A stretch of DNA of 61,620 nucleotides from Minisyncoccota bacterium (GTDB taxonomy: Bacteria; Patescibacteriota; Microgenomatia; UBA1400; PJMF01): contig PJMF01000009.1 of the NCBI GenBank assembly GCA_003173865.1, positions 1 through 61,620 of the forward strand, read 5' to 3'. Numbering within the stretch: position 1 is the stretch's first letter; the number at the start of each line of letters is the position of its first letter. The notes beneath the pieces are model-generated. The model had not been told where the DNA came from, made no database searches, and saw only the letters and a program-made list of their open reading frames with translations. Made by a program: the position numbers and the translations under genes. Below, piece by piece: positions 1 through 10,319 of this stretch.

Positions 1-1326
1 TATCGTACCGCCGCTGAAAATCATGACAATCAACTCATTCACCAAACTGGTGAACAAATTAAAGGACTTGAAGATGAAAAAAAACATTTAGAAGAGACGC
101 AGAAACGTCTTGCGGCATTTACAGACCAACTCAACAGTCAGGTTGCATTTTTCCAAAAAGAAATTAGTGGCGCTAAAGCGTATCAACAAGATTTAAGTAG
201 TAAAATTGCGGCGCTCTCCGCAAAGCAACAAGAAATTTTGAATGCACGTTCGGGAACATTTACCACGTCAGTAGGAGAAGTTCCGGAAGGTGATGACTTT
301 AATGCATCGATTGCTTTTAAGCCTCAAGCTCCGGGAAATTCTTTTGCCGTATTTAGTTTTGGTGCGTACACACATCGTAAAGGTTTGAGTCAATACGGTG
401 CAAAAGGTCGTGCGATGTCTGGCCAGTCATATAAAGATATTTTGCAAGCATATTATGGCAAACAGCCAGAAAGCCGTGACACTGGCGGAAATATTAATGT
501 TGCTGGCTCAGGTTCCATTAATTTTGAAACAACGTATTTATATGGTGTAGCAGAAATGCCTTCTAGCTATCCGAAAGAAGCGCTCAAGGCACAAGCAGTT
601 GCAGCGCGCACATATGCACTGCGCTACAAACAAAGTGGCGAAACAATTTGTGTTATTGATGGTTGCCCGGGACAAGTTTTTTTGAAGTCGAAGTCACAAA
701 ATCCTCCTGCAGAATGGAAAGCCGCCGTGGATGAAACACGTGGACAGGTCATTCCTGATGTGGTGACGTACTTTTCTGCAACTACTGGTGGGTATGGCAC
801 TCCGGTTGGTTGGGATACGAAGTGCGGCAATAAAAATTGTTGGACTGGTGATGCGTATGAAAAAATTGCTGGCTCACCCTGGTTTTACCGTTCTTGGTAT
901 CGGCAAAATTACTATAATTCTTCGCCAAGTTGTGGCCGAAGTCATCCGTGGCTGTCGCAAGAGGAATTTAGTGACATTATTAATGCATGGATCGTACGCA
1001 ATAATCCAAATGGCGCAGATACTGGTCGTATTCAGCCAATCACAATTAACGATTGTCACGTGGGTGGCGGGGGCGGAAATCCATACTCAATGGCAGAGCT
1101 GCGTGACTTTGCGAACAAAGCTGGGGGAGGTGTCACAAATGTAAATGCAGTTTCTGTAAGTTACACAAATAGTGGGGAAACGGCTACTGTGCACCTTTCC
1201 ACGAATCGCGGCAATATTGATATTTCTGGTAACGACTTTAAAACTATTTTTAATTTACGTGCTCCAGGATACATGTCAATTCCGCAACGGACTTTTTCAT
1301 TCTTTAATATAGAATACAAGTCCTAG
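1..1326 (+). CDS. SpoIID/LytB-like amidase-enhancer domain protein with N-terminal coiled coil (5'-truncated by window)
   Basis: Frame +1 is open from base 1 (YRTAAENHDNQL...EEILN) into the listed ORF at 238; SpoIID signature 'YPKEALKAQAVAARTYALRY'; E/K/Q-rich coiled coil upstream. Confidence 0.85.
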   Translation, partial: YRTAAENHDNQLIHQTGEQIKGLEDEKKHLEETQKRLAAFTDQLNSQVAFFQKEISGAKAYQQDLSSKIAALSAKQQEILNARSGTFTTSVGEVPEGDDFNASIAFKPQAPGNSFAVFSFGAYTHRKGLSQYGAKGRAMSGQSYKDILQAYYGKQPESRDTGGNINVAGSGSINFETTYLYGVAEMPSSYPKEALKAQAVAARTYALRYKQSGETICVIDGCPGQVFLKSKSQNPPAEWKAAVDETRGQVIPDVVTYFSATTGGYGTPVGWDTKCGNKNCWTGDAYEKIAGSPWFYRSWYRQNYYNSSPSCGRSHPWLSQEEFSDIINAWIVRNNPNGADTGRIQPITINDCHVGGGGGNPYSMAELRDFANKAGGGVTNVNAVSVSYTNSGETATVHLSTNRGNIDISGNDFKTIFNLRAPGYMSIPQRTFSFFNIEYKS

Positions 1327-1327
1327 T

Positions 1328-2383
1328 ATGTATGTAGAAGTCATTTCACTTCAACATTTTCGTAATTATACGCAGCGAACGTTTTTCTTTACCAAAAATA
1401 CAACTGTTTTTATCGGTCACAATGCCGCCGGAAAAACTTCTGTGATTGAAGCGATTTCTTTGCTGACGACGGGCGAGAGTTTTCGCGCTGAAAAGATTGA
1501 AGAAATGATTTCGTTCGGACAAGAGATTGGTAGAGTAAAAGGAAAAATAAAAAACGGAGAAGAAACAGAATTGGAAGTGACATTAACGCGCGGAGTTGTT
1601 CAACAACGCAAAACGCAGACACGGCTTTATGCAGTGAATAACGTACGCCGTTTGAAAAAAAACTTCGTGGGAAATTTTTTTACAGTTACATTTCGTCCTG
1701 AAGACATGCGTTTGATTGAAGGGTCTCCGAGCCGGCGTCGTCAGTTCATTGATACATTATTATCAATGACTGATAAAGAATACATGCAATCGCTCAAAAC
1801 GTATGAAGAAGCGTTGAAACGACGAAACCGTTTTTTACAACAAATCAGAGAAGGATTAATGCAGAGGTCTGTTTTAACGTATTGGACGGACCTCATTGTA
1901 AAGCATGGACAAATCGTGCAAGAAAAAAGAAGACAACTTTTTACTTTTTTCCCAACTGTGCAATTTCCTTTTTTACTAGAAATACAGTACTTGCCATCAG
2001 TGATGAGTGAATCACGAATTCAAGAATACGCAGAAAGGGAAATTGCTGCAGGACACACTTTAATTGGTCCACATAAAGATGATTTTGAAGTAGAGTTGAA
2101 GATTGATTCCCATTCTTTAAATATTGCGGCATACGGCTCTCGTGGACAGCAACGTTTAGCAGTGCTGTGGCTTAAAACGTGTGAGTTATCCTATATGCAA
2201 CAACAGACAGGTATCCAGCCAGTGCTTTTGTTAGATGATATACTTTCTGAGTTGGACGCGGAACATCGCCAGGATGTTTTTTCTTTGCTCCAGCGTGGTC
2301 AGTCAATTGTGACAACTACCGAAGAGCGTATGAAAGATGAGATTGAAAAATACATGGGTGACATAGAAATTATTTCTTTATGA
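1328..2383 (+). CDS. recF: DNA replication and repair protein RecF
   Basis: N-term 'LQHFRNYTQ..FIGHNAAGKTSVIEAI' Walker A; C-term 'LLLDDILSELDAEHRQ'. Confidence 0.9.
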   Translation: MYVEVISLQHFRNYTQRTFFFTKNTTVFIGHNAAGKTSVIEAISLLTTGESFRAEKIEEMISFGQEIGRVKGKIKNGEETELEVTLTRGVVQQRKTQTRLYAVNNVRRLKKNFVGNFFTVTFRPEDMRLIEGSPSRRRQFIDTLLSMTDKEYMQSLKTYEEALKRRNRFLQQIREGLMQRSVLTYWTDLIVKHGQIVQEKRRQLFTFFPTVQFPFLLEIQYLPSVMSESRIQEYAEREIAAGHTLIGPHKDDFEVELKIDSHSLNIAAYGSRGQQRLAVLWLKTCELSYMQQQTGIQPVLLLDDILSELDAEHRQDVFSLLQRGQSIVTTTEERMKDEIEKYMGDIEIISL

Positions 2384-3207
2384 CAATTGCTGATTACTTT
2401 CACCAAATTAAGACGCCGTTATCGGACTCACACAAGGGAGACAACGGCAAGCTATTAATCATCGGTGGATCAGACCTTTTTCATGCAGCGAGTAAATGGA
2501 GTTTGGATGTGGCTTCGAAATTTGTTGACATGGTTTTTTACTCATCAGTGCCTTCAAATAACGAACTCATCATGGAAGCTAAAAAGAATTTTTGGAATGG
2601 TATTGTGATTGCGCGTGAAGATATTGAAAATTATATAGAAGAAGCTGATTGCATTTTAATTGGGCCGGGGATGACACGAGATGCAGAAACAAAGCGCGTC
2701 GTAGATGATTTACTTAAAAAGTATTCGCACAAAAAATGGGTCATTGATGCAGGTGCGTTGCAAGAAGTTGACCCACAGTTGCTCCAACCACAAATGATCA
2801 TTACGCCACATTGGGGTGAGCTAGAAAGAGTTGTTTCCTCACTAAACAAGGATTTTGGAGATTTGAAAAAATTAACCCCCACGAAGTTACAAGAACTGAG
2901 TAAGGAGTTAGGCGGTGTGACGGTTGTTCTCAAAGGTGAAAAAGATTTTGTATTTAATAACGAGGTTTTTGTGGAGGTGAGTGGAGGAAATGCAGGGATG
3001 ACAAAAGGTGGGACCGGGGACGTTTTGGCCGGATTGGTCGCAGGATTATACACAACACAAGAACAGATGGTCTCTGCGGTTGTTGCAAGTGAAGTGAATA
3101 AAAAAGCTGGTGATCGGTTATACGAAAAAGTTGGACCAAACTTTAATGCAAGTGATTTAGTCAATGAAATTCCTACCGCTTTGTGGGACGAGCTTAAGTC
3201 CTCTTAG
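2380..3207 (+). CDS. nnrD: ADP-dependent NAD(P)H-hydrate dehydratase
   Basis: 'HKGDNGKLLIIGGS', 'MTKGGTGDVLAGLVAGL' carbohydrate kinase/NnrD motifs. Confidence 0.85.
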   Translation: MTIADYFHQIKTPLSDSHKGDNGKLLIIGGSDLFHAASKWSLDVASKFVDMVFYSSVPSNNELIMEAKKNFWNGIVIAREDIENYIEEADCILIGPGMTRDAETKRVVDDLLKKYSHKKWVIDAGALQEVDPQLLQPQMIITPHWGELERVVSSLNKDFGDLKKLTPTKLQELSKELGGVTVVLKGEKDFVFNNEVFVEVSGGNAGMTKGGTGDVLAGLVAGLYTTQEQMVSAVVASEVNKKAGDRLYEKVGPNFNASDLVNEIPTALWDELKSS

Positions 3208-3490
3208 TAACTTTTTCGTGAAGATTTTCGATTCTTTTTTGTAAAAACGTCAGCTGCATCATTACAAGAATTGCAATGAACGTGATTGTAAAGGCGTAAA
3301 TAAATTGAGAGGCGATGCCACTACTTTTTCCAAAGTAAGGATCAATGTAACTTTCAACAATTTTCTTGACAAAGTCATTCCATGCAAGTGCGACAACCAA
3401 ACCAAAACCGCTTGTGGCAAGCATGATCATGTTTCGCACAAGTGAGAGTGGCAACTCGGTAATTTTTTCTGGAGCTTCAAGATCGGACAT
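3194..3490 (-). CDS. Small two-TM membrane protein (DUF5654-like)
   Basis: 'GFGLVVALAWNDFVKKIVESY'; start taken at internal Met (MSDLEAPEK). Confidence 0.6.
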   Translation of the reverse strand: MSDLEAPEKITELPLSLVRNMIMLATSGFGLVVALAWNDFVKKIVESYIDPYFGKSSGIASQFIYAFTITFIAILVMMQLTFLQKRIENLHEKVTKRT

Positions 3491-3515
3491 AGGGATATTA
3501 TACACAAAATCTGTA

Positions 3516-3543
3516 TTGACATAATTATATGAATTGATATAAT
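3516..3543 (+). promoter_or_regulatory. Consensus sigma70-type promoter for the TA pair
   Basis: TTGACA (3516-3521), 16-nt spacer, TATAAT (3538-3543); also ATTGACA...TGTCAAT inverted repeat around it. Confidence 0.75.
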
Positions 3544-3549
3544 TCTGTT

Positions 3550-3879
3550 GTGTCAATTCCATTTAATATACCGCCAGGAAATGCAGGAACTCCCTCTATA
3601 ACTATAAGTATGATGGAGCTCCGCCAGAAAGCGGGTGAACTCGTAAATCAAACGTATTATCAAGGTCAAAGTTTTCTTGTCAAACGTGCAGGACAAGTGA
3701 TGGTCGCTATCATTCCAGCTTCTGAATATCGCGAAGTTCAGCGTATTAAGCAGGAATCTAGAGATCGTTTTTTTGCTACTACTGACGAAGTTCGCCAACG
3801 AGTATCAAAGTCTGGAGTGAGTGATAAAGAACTTCAAAATGATATTGATGAAGCTGTGGCGGAATCAAGGAAAGCGTGA
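3550..3879 (+). CDS. Antitoxin, Phd/YefM-like
   Basis: 'MMELRQKAGELVNQTYYQGQSFLVKRAGQVMVAIIPASEYREV'; overlaps downstream PIN gene by 4 nt. Start may be GTG 3550 or ATG 3610. Confidence 0.8.
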   Translation: MSIPFNIPPGNAGTPSITISMMELRQKAGELVNQTYYQGQSFLVKRAGQVMVAIIPASEYREVQRIKQESRDRFFATTDEVRQRVSKSGVSDKELQNDIDEAVAESRKA

Positions 3880-4304
3880 AAATTGTCCTTGATACCAATG
3901 TTTTGATTTCCGCTGTGATAAAAAAATCGCCAACCATAAGAGCGGTGTTAGATGCATGTAGAGATGGAAATATTACACTTGTCCTCTCGAGACCAATTCT
4001 CCAAGAGTTTGGGCGAGTTATGCATAAACCAAATATTCAAAAATATCACCAAATGACTGATGCGCAAATTAGTCAATATATTTCTGATCTAAGTACATTT
4101 GTAGAACTTGCTGAGGGGACTACTCCAATTGAAGTATCTCAAGATCCTAAAGATAATATGTTTTTTTCTTGTGCTGTTGAGTCAGGTGCTGATTACCTTG
4201 TGAGTGGAGATGAGAAGCACATCCTTTCTATTCCGGTGTATCAAGGTGTGAAGACAATGAGTCCGACCCAATTTGTTCAAGAAGTTCTGAAAATTACTAG
4301 ATAA
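3876..4304 (+). CDS. PIN-domain toxin (VapC-like)
   Basis: 'KIVLDTNVLISAVI...DPKDNMFFSCAVESGADYLVSGDEKHIL' PIN acidic motifs. Confidence 0.9.
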   Translation: MKIVLDTNVLISAVIKKSPTIRAVLDACRDGNITLVLSRPILQEFGRVMHKPNIQKYHQMTDAQISQYISDLSTFVELAEGTTPIEVSQDPKDNMFFSCAVESGADYLVSGDEKHILSIPVYQGVKTMSPTQFVQEVLKITR

Positions 4305-4356
4305 AGTGATTTTTTCCCTGCATATTTTGCGGTAATTTGCGTTATACTAAGCTCGC

Positions 4357-5451
4357 ATGTATCAACCGAATTTTTCCATCACCAATAATTTGCTTACGTA
4401 TATTTCTAAAATTGAAGCTGCAAAGGCGATCATTGATCACGCAGCATTAGTTCCTGCGTGGGAAGCAAAGTTTCGCGACGATGCTTTAACTCGCACCGTG
4501 CATTTTGGCACTAAAATCGAAGGCAATGATTTAACAAAAGAGCAAGCTGAGCAGGTCGTACGTTTGGATAACTTAGTTGATCCAAAATTGATTGAGGAGC
4601 GAGCGGGCTTTATAGCCCGCGAGCGTGACATCCAAGAAGTCATTAATTATCGAAACGTCATGCAGTGGATCGATCAGTGGGAAAAATTTGTAAAGGACTC
4701 ATCTTCTTTTTCAGAAGATATTTTAAAAACATTACACAAACTAACGACGTACAAAATTATTGATACGCAGTACGTGGGAAGTTATCGTGATAAACAAGTG
4801 GTGGTGCGCAGTGCGACAGATGGTTCAGTCGTTTTTCGTCCACCAGTGTCAGCCGAAATTCCATTTCATGTTGATGACTTTTTTCAATGGTTAAACTCTG
4901 GGGAAAGTCGGCAAATTCATCCTATTTTTAAAGCCGCGATTACGCATTATCAACTTGTTTATATTCATCCGTTCATTGAAGGAAATGGCCGTACTGCGCG
5001 TGCAATGACCACACTCGTAATGTATAGCTCTGACTATGACTTTAAAAAGTTTTTTTCCATTGAAAAATACTTTGATGACGATGTCGAAAAATATTACCAA
5101 GCGCTCCTTTCCGTTCAACAACAATCAACGAATGATCTGACGTATTGGTTAGAGTATTTTTGTTATGGACTCGCAATCGAAATTGATAAAGTGAAACAGC
5201 AAGTGTTGAAACTTTCTAAAGACTTAAAACTGAAAAAAGAATTGGGTGAGCAAGTTGCTCTCTCTGAACGACAAATTGTGTTGTTGGAGCTCTTCCATAC
5301 ACAGGGAGAAATTACCTCTCAGGATGCACAATATGTACTTCCCAATGTATCAGTAGATACAATTTTGCGTGATATAAAGGACTTATTAGATAAAGGGGTG
5401 ATTGTTAAAAAAGGTGTCACTAAAGGAGTGAAGTATTCATTGAGAGAGTAA
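4357..5451 (+). CDS. Fic family protein
   Basis: Fic motif 'HPFIEGNGRTAR'; N-terminal 'GTKIEGNDLT' resembling the inhibitory helix; C-terminal winged-helix-like region. Confidence 0.9.
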   Translation: MYQPNFSITNNLLTYISKIEAAKAIIDHAALVPAWEAKFRDDALTRTVHFGTKIEGNDLTKEQAEQVVRLDNLVDPKLIEERAGFIARERDIQEVINYRNVMQWIDQWEKFVKDSSSFSEDILKTLHKLTTYKIIDTQYVGSYRDKQVVVRSATDGSVVFRPPVSAEIPFHVDDFFQWLNSGESRQIHPIFKAAITHYQLVYIHPFIEGNGRTARAMTTLVMYSSDYDFKKFFSIEKYFDDDVEKYYQALLSVQQQSTNDLTYWLEYFCYGLAIEIDKVKQQVLKLSKDLKLKKELGEQVALSERQIVLLELFHTQGEITSQDAQYVLPNVSVDTILRDIKDLLDKGVIVKKGVTKGVKYSLRE

Positions 5452-5453
5452 TT

Positions 5454-7250
5454 ATGCAGTTTTCCACATTTTCTAGTTATCTCCAAAAATTAGAAGGCAT
5501 TTCTTCAAGGTTAGAAATTACGGCGGTACTTGCCGAACTTTTTCAAAAGTTAGAAAGCGACGAAATCGCGGAAAGTTGTTACTTGATGCAAGGTCAATTA
5601 TTACCACCGTATCAATCGCGTGAGTTCCAAATTGCGGTGAAAACGGTTTTGAAAGCCCTTGCTCGTTTACAAAAAACTGCTGCCATAAATACGGCAACTC
5701 TCTTTGGTGAACAAGATTATTTTGAGCAAGAAAAATTAGTCGAACAAAAGTATAAAAAACTTGGAGATCTTGGTTTGCTCGCCGAAGAAATTTTAAAAAA
5801 TGCTGTCACTCAACAGCACAATTTTTCAATTCAACAAGCGTACCAACATTTATTTTTAATTGCACAAGAAAGTGGAGATCAATCTCAGCAACGCAAGTTG
5901 AATGGCTTACTTGAGCTTCTTAAAAAAGTTGATCCCATTTCTGCCAAATTCATCATCCGGATTATTTTAGGTCGTTTGCGTTTGGGTTTTTCTGATATGA
6001 CAATCATCGATGCGTTGTCATGGGCAATGACGGGTAATAAATCTGAAAGTGAACTTCTGGAAGATGCGTATCAAAAAAAAGCAGACATTGGGAAGCTTGC
6101 GGAGTTTTATTTACAGCAAAGTGATCTCACTACTCGTCACACTGCCCTGCAAAATTACAAAGTTGAGGTGGGTGTGCCGGTGATCCCAGCATTATGTCAG
6201 CGTCTCAACTCAGCCGTAGAAATGATTGAAAAAATGCATGACGTCATTGCAGAGCCAAAGTACGATGGCCTACGTGTGCAAATTCATGTGATAAAAAAAG
6301 ATGGACAAATCAATATAAAAACATTCACTCGCAATCTGGAAGAAACCTCGCACATGTTTCCCGAACTCGCAACAGCAGCCCAAAATCTTCACTGTGAGAG
6401 TTGTATTTTAGATGCCGAAGCAATTGGATATGATCCTTCTACTGGTCACCTTTTACCATTTCAACAAACAATTCAACGTAAACGAAAACACGACATTACT
6501 GAGAAATCAAAAGAAGTTCCAGTACGTTTTTATGTTTTTGATATTTTAAGTTTAGAGGGAGAAGACTTGTTACAAGTTCCGCTCTTTGAACGTAAGAAAA
6601 AGTTACATGCATTGTTCCGGGAAGATCATATTCTGTATCACTCACCGGAAATCCGAACATCTGATCCAGTTCAATTACACACATATCATGAAGAAAATTT
6701 AGCAGAAGGTTTGGAAGGAGTAGTGGTAAAACAAGCTGCCTCGCCATATCAAAGTGGACGCAAAGGCTGGAGCTGGGTCAAAATCAAAGAAGCTGAAGGA
6801 ACTTCTGGAAAATTATCTGACACGATTGATGTGGTGGTGCTGGGATATTATTTTGGGAGAGGGAAACGCACTGAGTTTGGTTTAGGAGCAATTTTAGTTG
6901 GTGTTATAAAGGATGATTCTGTATTTACGATCGCCAAAATTGGGACTGGCTTGACGGATGAAACGTTAAGAGAAATGCAGAAACGTTGTCAGAACTTAGC
7001 GACGACAGTGATGCCAAAAGCATATGTTGTCAACAAGTCATTGCAACCTGATGTGTGGTGTATTCCGCAACTAGTAGTTGAAGTAGCAGCTGATGAATTG
7101 ACTGATTCACCGCTCCATTCCGCTGGATTGGCGTTGCGTTTTCCGCGTTTAGTTAAGTTTCGCGACGATAAACAATGGCAGCAAGCAACGACCTTAGAAG
7201 AATTAAAACAAATTAAAGTACATCAACCTGTGCAAGCAACTTCTCTTTAG
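5454..7250 (+). CDS. ATP-dependent DNA ligase (archaeal-like)
   Basis: Adenylation motif 'AEPKYDGLRVQIH', 'FTRNLEETSHMFPEL', 'EGLEGVVVKQ..SPYQSGRKGWSWVKIK'. Confidence 0.9.
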   Translation: MQFSTFSSYLQKLEGISSRLEITAVLAELFQKLESDEIAESCYLMQGQLLPPYQSREFQIAVKTVLKALARLQKTAAINTATLFGEQDYFEQEKLVEQKYKKLGDLGLLAEEILKNAVTQQHNFSIQQAYQHLFLIAQESGDQSQQRKLNGLLELLKKVDPISAKFIIRIILGRLRLGFSDMTIIDALSWAMTGNKSESELLEDAYQKKADIGKLAEFYLQQSDLTTRHTALQNYKVEVGVPVIPALCQRLNSAVEMIEKMHDVIAEPKYDGLRVQIHVIKKDGQINIKTFTRNLEETSHMFPELATAAQNLHCESCILDAEAIGYDPSTGHLLPFQQTIQRKRKHDITEKSKEVPVRFYVFDILSLEGEDLLQVPLFERKKKLHALFREDHILYHSPEIRTSDPVQLHTYHEENLAEGLEGVVVKQAASPYQSGRKGWSWVKIKEAEGTSGKLSDTIDVVVLGYYFGRGKRTEFGLGAILVGVIKDDSVFTIAKIGTGLTDETLREMQKRCQNLATTVMPKAYVVNKSLQPDVWCIPQLVVEVAADELTDSPLHSAGLALRFPRLVKFRDDKQWQQATTLEELKQIKVHQPVQATSL

Positions 7251-8304
7251 ATTTTTTATTATACTCAGCGAGTGTTTCTAAATTTTTGTGAAATGAAGTA
7301 AGTTCTTCCGGGTGAGCAATGATCCGTTTAATCAGCTTTCCAGCTTTTAAGGGATTTTCTTCGACATATCCCAACTTATACTCGCGGATTAAGTCTAAGT
7401 TACCGTCTTCTTGTCCCGCCACGTGTGTGATTGCAAAGAATGGCGTCAACGTCGCAACTGATTCAAAGAGTGTATTTGGTCCGGCTTTACCCACAATTAA
7501 ATCGGCTGCTTGCATGTACAAATGCAGTTGTTTTGTGAACTGCAAAGGAATGACTTCACACTTACTATGCATCTTTTTCAAGATATTACTTAATGCCTTT
7601 GCACTTCTGAAAAGAGTTTTATTATTGCCGCAAGCAATGACAATTTGGAGTGGTCGTTTGACTGCAATTAAGTAAGGGAGAATGGTTCCGATAATATTTG
7701 TTCCTTCTGAGCCAGAAGTAATGACAAACGTCAAAATTTTTTCTTGGAGCCGAAGTTGTTTGCGCACTTGATCTTTTTGATATGTCTCTTCGAAGTTTTT
7801 CCTGACTAGCCATCCGGTTTGGTGCAGAGATGCTTGGGGTGAAAGTTTTTTTGCAACGTTGATTGATTTTTGATCAAAAACGAGATTGCTACGAGCTTTT
7901 CCGGAAATGAGCAATGGATGAATTGTCCATGGGTCAGTGATGACGTTAAGTAATGGCAATTGATACTTTGTCGCGAGATGTTCAAGTGTCCAGTTGTACA
8001 TTACAAAAGTGTTAATCAAAATATCAGGCTTGTGTTTTTCAATGAATTCACTCACTTCTGCTAAATAGCGCTCCAAATAAAATTTAGAAGAAAACTTCAT
8101 GACATGTTTATTTTGGCTAAGCATGAAAGGCAGTTTGTAACCAGAAGGAAAAAACTGATACAGAAAAACATACACATTCATTAAGTCGTCACGCTTATAA
8201 AAAACTCTCACATCATACTTGTGATGAAGTGCTTCAGATACTGCCTCAGCAATGCTTTGATGGCCTTCACTCGTTGTAAAAATAGCAACGACTTTTTTTG
8301 ACAC
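7213..8304 (-). CDS. MGDG synthase/MurG-like glycosyltransferase
   Basis: 'TSEGHQSIAEAVSEAL', 'DPWTIHPLL', 'ADLIVGKAGPNTLFESVATLTPF'. GTG start assumed at 8304. Confidence 0.75.
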   Translation of the reverse strand: MSKKVVAIFTTSEGHQSIAEAVSEALHHKYDVRVFYKRDDLMNVYVFLYQFFPSGYKLPFMLSQNKHVMKFSSKFYLERYLAEVSEFIEKHKPDILINTFVMYNWTLEHLATKYQLPLLNVITDPWTIHPLLISGKARSNLVFDQKSINVAKKLSPQASLHQTGWLVRKNFEETYQKDQVRKQLRLQEKILTFVITSGSEGTNIIGTILPYLIAVKRPLQIVIACGNNKTLFRSAKALSNILKKMHSKCEVIPLQFTKQLHLYMQAADLIVGKAGPNTLFESVATLTPFFAITHVAGQEDGNLDLIREYKLGYVEENPLKAGKLIKRIIAHPEELTSFHKNLETLAEYNKKSKEKLLAQVDVL

Positions 8305-8341
8305 TCTGATATTGTACAGAAGACTCGGTATAATAGAAAGG

Positions 8342-8881
8342 ATGATGAACACTCATTTTTTATTTGGTCTGGGAAATCCAGGCAGGGAATATCAATATAC
8401 ACGTCATAACGTTGGCTTTGATGTGGCTGATTTTGTCGTTCGTCAACAAAACGGTCATTGGCAGTCAAGTCCTAAACTGCATGCTGAAGTGGCAAAGGTG
8501 GATCGATTGATAGTGGCAAAGCCGCAAACGTTTATGAATAATTCGGGGCAAGCTGTGCGGGCAGTGATTGATTACTATGACAAACAACATTTGGGAGAAA
8601 TTTTTGTTGCGCATGATGATCTTGATATTGGGTTAGGTACCTTTAAAGTCCAGTTTGGGACTGGACCAAAAATTCACAACGGTTTGAGTTCAATTTACCA
8701 ACATTTAGGTACACACGATTTTTGGCACATTCGAATCGGAGTGGATGGCCGAAAAGGAGATCGAAGTATGCCTGGGCATGCATACGTCTTGTCGCAGTTT
8801 TCTGATGATGAAAGAGTAATCCTGAACAAAGTGATTGAACAAGCAGTACAGGTTGCATTAAGACAACTTCAATACTCATGA
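8342..8881 (+). CDS. pth: Peptidyl-tRNA hydrolase
   Basis: 'FGLGNPGREYQYTRHNVGFDVAD', 'KPQTFMNNSGQAV', 'VAHDDLDIGLG'. Confidence 0.92.
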   Translation: MMNTHFLFGLGNPGREYQYTRHNVGFDVADFVVRQQNGHWQSSPKLHAEVAKVDRLIVAKPQTFMNNSGQAVRAVIDYYDKQHLGEIFVAHDDLDIGLGTFKVQFGTGPKIHNGLSSIYQHLGTHDFWHIRIGVDGRKGDRSMPGHAYVLSQFSDDERVILNKVIEQAVQVALRQLQYS

Positions 8882-9186
8882 AAAAAACTTCTTCCTCTAC
8901 ATCCACCGCCACTTTACTCCCCGCAAATAGTCTGTTTGCCGGATACACATTGCAAGATAAAGGTGGCTACATTACTCAAGAATTTCAAGACTTTGGGTAT
9001 CGTTTAGCGCTAGCTTTAGATGACAAAAGTCATGTCAGTTTATACATAAGGTTAGCGAAGAAAGAGCCTCGCATATTACTTGAAAGAGCTCTCAGTTTTG
9101 TTACTGATTCCAAAACAGTCAAAAGTAAAGCAAAATTATTTATGTGGAAGTTGAAGCAAATAAAAATGGAAAAAAAAGCCGCATGA
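8878..9186 (+). CDS. Hypothetical protein
   Basis: ORF overlapping pth stop and the next start. Confidence 0.6.
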   Translation: MKKTSSSTSTATLLPANSLFAGYTLQDKGGYITQEFQDFGYRLALALDDKSHVSLYIRLAKKEPRILLERALSFVTDSKTVKSKAKLFMWKLKQIKMEKKAA

Positions 9187-10319
9187 AAATCGGTACAGTA
9201 CTTTTCATTCTTGTGTTACTTATTACAGCAGTTGGATTGGGATGGGCGAAGTATCACTATACGAGTGCTACTCCGGCAGTTATTAATTCTCCAAAACCAA
9301 CTGCGCAATTGATTACGTCTCCACCAACTAACAAAATCACACTTTCTCCTAAACAAAAAATTGCTCAAATGATCGCGCTGCCAGTGCGAGTTTCAAGGAA
9401 TAGTGCAACGGTTTCCGCATCTTTAAACACAGTCATACAAAATGATCCAGGTTTTGTGATTCTTTTTGGTAATAAAATTTCTGCGAGTGCCGCCGCGCAA
9501 GTTATTCACTCTATTTCTTCGCAATCGGCTGCGCCGATTGCTCCAGTGTTTGGAGTTGATCATGAAGGGGGAACAGTCCAACGATTAACTGGAAAAGGTT
9601 TTACCACTTTACCTAATTGGCAAACACTTTGTGCCAAAACATCTGAAGAAAAACAACAGCTCTTCACAAAATCGGCAGCAGAACTTGCCCAAGTAGGAAT
9701 ACAGATTGTCTTTGGACCTGTGGTAGATGTGGCAACAGACAATCATGTATTACAGAACAGAATTTGTAGTGACGATCCTGCAACAGTAGAAACAAATGCA
9801 AGACTTTGGTTGCAAATATTTAGTAACGCCGGAATTACTTCTGTGATTAAACATTACCCAGGAATTGGTTCAAGTACAAAAGATTTGCATAAAGAATTTG
9901 AAGCATTACATGTTTCACCAGCAGAAACCGCTGTGTTCACTCATCTTCTCAAAGAATTTCCACATGCGGCAGTGATGATTTCTCATGCAGGTGTCACGGA
10001 GAAAAATCCTGACACACCGTGTTCTTTGAGCAGCTCCTGTATTGCGGAACTGCGCACAGCAGCTCCCGACGCGCTTGTTTTTAGTGACGCAATTCAAATG
10101 TTAACAACGCAAACGAAAAGTGCGTCAACGCTGAGCGATCTTGCAACTCAGGCAATTCTTGCGGGAAATGATGTCATTGTTTTTGATACAAGTATTACGC
10201 AGTCTCAACTCGCTGATCTCCAAGCACAGTTAGTGATGGCATATCAAAATAATGTTACTTTCCAAAAGCGAGTAGATGAAAGTGTGCAAAAAATTATTAA
10301 GAAAAAACAAACACCATGA
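9183..10319 (+). CDS. Glycoside hydrolase family 3 (NagZ-like), membrane anchored
   Basis: 'FGVDHEGGTVQRL', 'GPVVDVATDN', 'VIKHYPGIGSSTKDLH', 'VFSDAIQM'. Confidence 0.85.
   Translation: MKIGTVLFILVLLITAVGLGWAKYHYTSATPAVINSPKPTAQLITSPPTNKITLSPKQKIAQMIALPVRVSRNSATVSASLNTVIQNDPGFVILFGNKISASAAAQVIHSISSQSAAPIAPVFGVDHEGGTVQRLTGKGFTTLPNWQTLCAKTSEEKQQLFTKSAAELAQVGIQIVFGPVVDVATDNHVLQNRICSDDPATVETNARLWLQIFSNAGITSVIKHYPGIGSSTKDLHKEFEALHVSPAETAVFTHLLKEFPHAAVMISHAGVTEKNPDTPCSLSSSCIAELRTAAPDALVFSDAIQMLTTQTKSASTLSDLATQAILAGNDVIVFDTSITQSQLADLQAQLVMAYQNNVTFQKRVDESVQKIIKKKQTP

Noticed and set aside
2631-3164. 177-aa minus-strand ORF inside nnrD
   Set aside because: Shadow ORF opposite a clear nnrD frame; no recognisable motif.
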